A DNA stretch of 35,075 nt, taken from NCBI GenBank assembly GCA_964446745.1, contig CAYURR010000008.1, forward strand, positions 1-35,075, given 5' to 3'. The position numbers and the translations under genes are program-made. Below are positions 32,745 through 35,075 of the stretch, piece by piece. This DNA comes from CAYURR01 sp964446745 (GTDB lineage Bacteria; Bacillota; Clostridia; Lachnospirales; WQUN01). The notes below the pieces were generated by a model. The model worked only from the letters and a program-made list of their open reading frames with translations, ran no database searches and had not been told where the DNA came from. Numbering within the stretch: position 1 is the first letter of the stretch; every line of letters begins with the position of its first letter.

Positions 32745-33772
32745 GGTAGCAGTAAAACCTTTCCCTTTACAAGCCCCGGTTCTTTAAATAATGCGAATGC
32801 ACGATCGATTTCGGATAATGGGAAGCGCTTGAATATCATGCTCTCATGCAAACGTAGTAACCCCGATTTAAAATATTTTGCCGTAAGGCTCCATTCTTCG
32901 CCAGGAAACGGCGCGGAATAGCTCATATACGGCCCGGATATATTTAGCTCCTTGCGATTGAGTTTTTCCCAAAGCTTTGATGGGAATATTACATCCGTAT
33001 ACGGTGTACCGAGCACGGAAATGTGCGCGTTGTTGGCGGCTATCTCAATCGCGAGGTTTATGCTTTCGGATTTACCTGCGGCTTCGAATACATAATCGTA
33101 TTGGATTTCGTTTATACGCTTCATGGCATCCGACTCACTGAGGCTTATTACCCTGTCTGCACCAAGCTCAAGTGCGGTATCTAGGCGTCCCTTAGAGGCA
33201 TTAATCATCGTAATCGACGATGCACCGAATATCCGGGCCCATTGCAGCACAAACAAGCCTATCGTACCCGCGCCTATAATCGCGATATACTTGCCGCCTT
33301 GAAAGTTCGCGCATCTAAGTGCGTGGGCAGCTACCGTAGACGGCTCGAACAATGCACCCTGTTCGTATGTAACATCCGGATCAAAGCGTACCGCATTACG
33401 TTCGGGTAAGACGATGTATTCAGCATAACCACCCTGTATGCGCGTACCGATGAACGTGTAGAATTTACATTGAGCAAAATGCCCTCGTGCACAATCCTTA
33501 CACTTCATACATGGTACGAGTGGCGCACCAGCCACGCGGTCACCTATTTTAAGGCTTTTAACCCCAGCACCCTTCTCTACAACCTCACCGGCGAATTCAT
33601 GCCCCAGTACGATAGGATAGTAATGCGCACCGCCGTAAAGCACCCTTGGCAAATCGCTACCGCATATCCCTGTTGCCCTTATTCTAACAAGTACATCTGT
33701 TTCGCCGACGTGTGGCGTATCCATTTCGCCACAGCGTATATCATCGTTGGCGTATAATATCCCCGCTTTCAT
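32741..33772 (-). CDS. gatD: Zinc-dependent sugar-alcohol dehydrogenase, GatD-like (galactitol-1-phosphate 5-dehydrogenase)
   Basis: This is a medium-chain dehydrogenase of 343 residues. Catalytic zinc ligands are Cys37 (GICGSD), His58-Glu59 (GHEF) and probably Glu143; structural zinc is held by Cys88, 91, 94 and 102. The NAD-binding site is IIGAGTIGL. Segments GSDLPR, GGAHYYPI and YSAPFPGEEW resemble E. coli GatD closely, which is why galactitol-1-phosphate is proposed over sorbitol or threonine. No galactitol PTS genes lie nearby, so the true substrate could differ. GGGAGGG precedes ATG 33772. It is the third gene of a minus-strand run after the phosphoesterase and nth, and overlaps the end of spoIVB by four bases. 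Confidence 0.78.
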   Translation of the reverse strand: MKAGILYANDDIRCGEMDTPHVGETDVLVRIRATGICGSDLPRVLYGGAHYYPIVLGHEFAGEVVEKGAGVKSLKIGDRVAGAPLVPCMKCKDCARGHFAQCKFYTFIGTRIQGGYAEYIVLPERNAVRFDPDVTYEQGALFEPSTVAAHALRCANFQGGKYIAIIGAGTIGLFVLQWARIFGASSITMINASKGRLDTALELGADRVISLSESDAMKRINEIQYDYVFEAAGKSESINLAIEIAANNAHISVLGTPYTDVIFPSKLWEKLNRKELNISGPYMSYSAPFPGEEWSLTAKYFKSGLLRLHESMIFKRFPLSEIDRAFALFKEPGLVKGKVLLLP

Positions 33773-33805
33773 TTAATGCCCTCCCTTTTTATCCTTTTTT
33801 GCTTC

Positions 33806-34438
33806 TCATGTTTGCTTTCCCGTAGCGCATATGTCAGCAAGGAAACAAGCAGCGCATTTGGGGCTGCGCGCAGTACATATTGTGCGCCCGTGCGCTATTA
33901 TCTGCGTGTTATATCGCAGCCAATGTTCCTCGGGTAGTTTATCCATCAGGTCAAATTCGATTTTCACAGGATCTTTCTGCTTGGTGATCCCGATCTTTTG
34001 CGAAATGCGCGACACATGCGTATCCACAATAATGCCCGGTAGATCGAAAATATGCCCTCTCACGACATTTGCGGTCTTGCGTCCCACACCGGGCAGGCGT
34101 GTGAGCTTGTCCATTTCAGATGGCACCTGACCGCCATGTTCCTCCAATATCATCTGGGCACAAGCCTTTATATGCTTGGCCTTCATATGGTAAAACCCTG
34201 TTTGCTTTACATATTCTTCCAATAACTCCAACTCAGCAGATGCAAAATCCGCTCTATCTTTGAATCGTTCAAACAACGCAGGTGTTACGATATTTACGCG
34301 CGCATCCGTACACTGAGCACTCAAAATTGTTGCCACAAGTAATTCCCAAGCGTTTCTGTGATCAAGATAGCACTTAAAATACTCTGCATAGTGTTCATCC
34401 AGACGCGCAAGCAATACCTTTATATCCTTTTTAGTCAT
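33806..34438 (-). CDS. nth: Endonuclease III
   Basis: This bifunctional DNA glycosylase and AP lyase removes oxidised pyrimidines. The helix-hairpin-helix motif LPGVGRKTANVV holds catalytic Lys121, and Asp139 lies in VDTHVSR. A [4Fe-4S] cluster is bound by Cys188, Cys195, Cys198 and Cys204, with the standard 6-2-5 spacing. The length of 210 residues is typical. It begins three bases after the end of the phosphoesterase gene, so they form an operon. Confidence 0.97.
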   Translation of the reverse strand: MTKKDIKVLLARLDEHYAEYFKCYLDHRNAWELLVATILSAQCTDARVNIVTPALFERFKDRADFASAELELLEEYVKQTGFYHMKAKHIKACAQMILEEHGGQVPSEMDKLTRLPGVGRKTANVVRGHIFDLPGIIVDTHVSRISQKIGITKQKDPVKIEFDLMDKLPEEHWLRYNTQIIAHGRTICTARSPKCAACFLADICATGKQT

Positions 34439-34441
34439 GGT

Positions 34442-35075
34442 CTATTTATCACCTTGTTCCCTTTTTAATGTCAATATTGCAATCTCAGGCCTATTAAACA
34501 GGCGTATCGGAAAGTATGTCGTGCCTATACCCTTTGATATATATAGTATATTTCGGCCTATTCGCATCAAGCCATCCGAATACTTTGGAAACAGACCTTG
34601 CGCAGGCGCGTATAGCGTCGGCAAAAACGGAAACCGCACCTGTCCCCCATGGGTATGACCCGATAATATCAGTCCGATACACATGTGTCCGATGCGATCT
34701 ATTATCTGTGGTTGATGACTGAGCAACAGATTAAATCCTTGATTCTGCTTGACCAATCGATCAACTCCCACAAACTTGCGTCGTCTGAGATGGTAAAAAT
34801 CCCGCAGACCGATCACAGGTAGATCGCCGAAGCCGTCGATGCTGACGGTCTTTTTTTCGTTCTCGAGTACCGATACGCCGATGTCCTCAAGTCTAGCCTT
34901 TAGCTCACGATAACATGGCTCGTCATGGTTTCCGTCCACAAAGAAGACGGGCGCACGTCGAGCAAGCGCCTCGATATATTTAAGATGTGGCTCAATCTCC
35001 GAAAACCGCCGGATAATCACATCACCGGTAATCGCTGCGATGTCAAACTCAAGCTCGGATATCGTCTTCCAGATA
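34442..35075 (-). CDS. Metallophosphoesterase, YkuE/YaeI-like (5' partial)
   Basis: The frame is open to the right edge of the window, so the N-terminus and the first metal ligands are missing. Visible calcineurin-type motifs are AAITGDV (metal Asp), VDGNHDEP (metal Asn and His), LLSHQP and the metal-binding LSGHTHGGQVRFP near the C-terminus. The last motif and the tail GTTYFPIRLFNRPEIAILTL are typical of YkuE/YaeI-type proteins, some of which act on phospholipid or UDP-linked substrates at the membrane. A GTG at 35020 could start a shorter protein, but the earlier metal motif lies upstream of it, so it is internal. It is co-transcribed with nth. Confidence 0.88.
   Translation of the reverse strand, partial: IWKTISELEFDIAAITGDVIIRRFSEIEPHLKYIEALARRAPVFFVDGNHDEPCYRELKARLEDIGVSVLENEKKTVSIDGFGDLPVIGLRDFYHLRRRKFVGVDRLVKQNQGFNLLLSHQPQIIDRIGHMCIGLILSGHTHGGQVRFPFLPTLYAPAQGLFPKYSDGLMRIGRNILYISKGIGTTYFPIRLFNRPEIAILTLKREQGDK

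Overview
The window looks like chromosomal DNA from an endospore-forming, single-membrane member of the Clostridia (Bacillota). The evidence is a SpoIVB-type sporulation protease, a YhcN/YlaJ-type spore lipoprotein, strong Shine-Dalgarno sequences, and a type IV pilus (T4P) locus that has PilM, PilN and PilO but no PilP or PilQ secretin. Genus cannot be read from the sequence. No rRNA, tRNA, CRISPR array, transposase or phage gene was seen, and no gene-free stretch exceeds about 170 bases.

Layout. (1) 1-1250, plus strand: the 3' end of one gene and two short pseudopilins, closed by a bidirectional terminator. (2) 1315-7920, minus strand: a visibly AT-rich glycan block holding two multi-pass GT-C-type glycosyltransferases, a GtrB/DPM1-like polyprenyl-phosphate glycosyltransferase, a methyltransferase and an FAD-dependent oxidoreductase. 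(3) 7993-16236, minus strand: the core T4P operon in transcription order pilC-pilM-pilN-pilO-pilB-pilT-(pilin-like)-pilA-pilD. (4) 16403-18329, minus strand: guanine deaminase and a YhcN-like lipoprotein. (5) 18458-22870, plus strand: small membrane protein, ychF, htpG, pheA, very tightly packed. (6) 22871-23251, minus strand: an unrecognised 126-residue protein. (7) 23380-31329, plus strand: a surface-glycan operon behind a perfect TTGACA-17-TATAAT promoter, encoding an O-antigen ligase/polymerase-like protein, a long-form sugar-nucleotide 4,6-dehydratase, a small phosphoglycosyl transferase, an SDR, an MBOAT acyltransferase, an SGNH-like protein and a DUF1294 protein. (8) 31443-32744, plus strand: spoIVB with a forespore-type promoter. 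(9) 32741-35075, minus strand: gatD-like dehydrogenase, nth and a partial metallophosphoesterase.

How the parts fit. PilB and PilT power assembly and retraction, PilC is the platform, PilM/N/O form the inner scaffold, PilD processes the prepilins, and the pseudopilins on the other side of the glycan block probably form the minor-pilin tip. The AT-rich glycan block sits inside the T4P locus and is collinear with the core operon, so pilin or surface glycosylation is a reasonable inference. The second glycan operon can start a lipid-linked glycan with a 6-deoxy amino sugar and acylate it, but encodes no recognisable elongating glycosyltransferase.

The items most worth a second look are: an inverted repeat that could hide the spoIVB ribosome-binding site only in read-through transcripts; a pilin-like protein that keeps the pilin helix but has Arg in place of the Gly before the cleavage site; the glycan block inside the T4P locus; and a P-protein (PheA) whose chorismate mutase half appears to lack catalytic residues.
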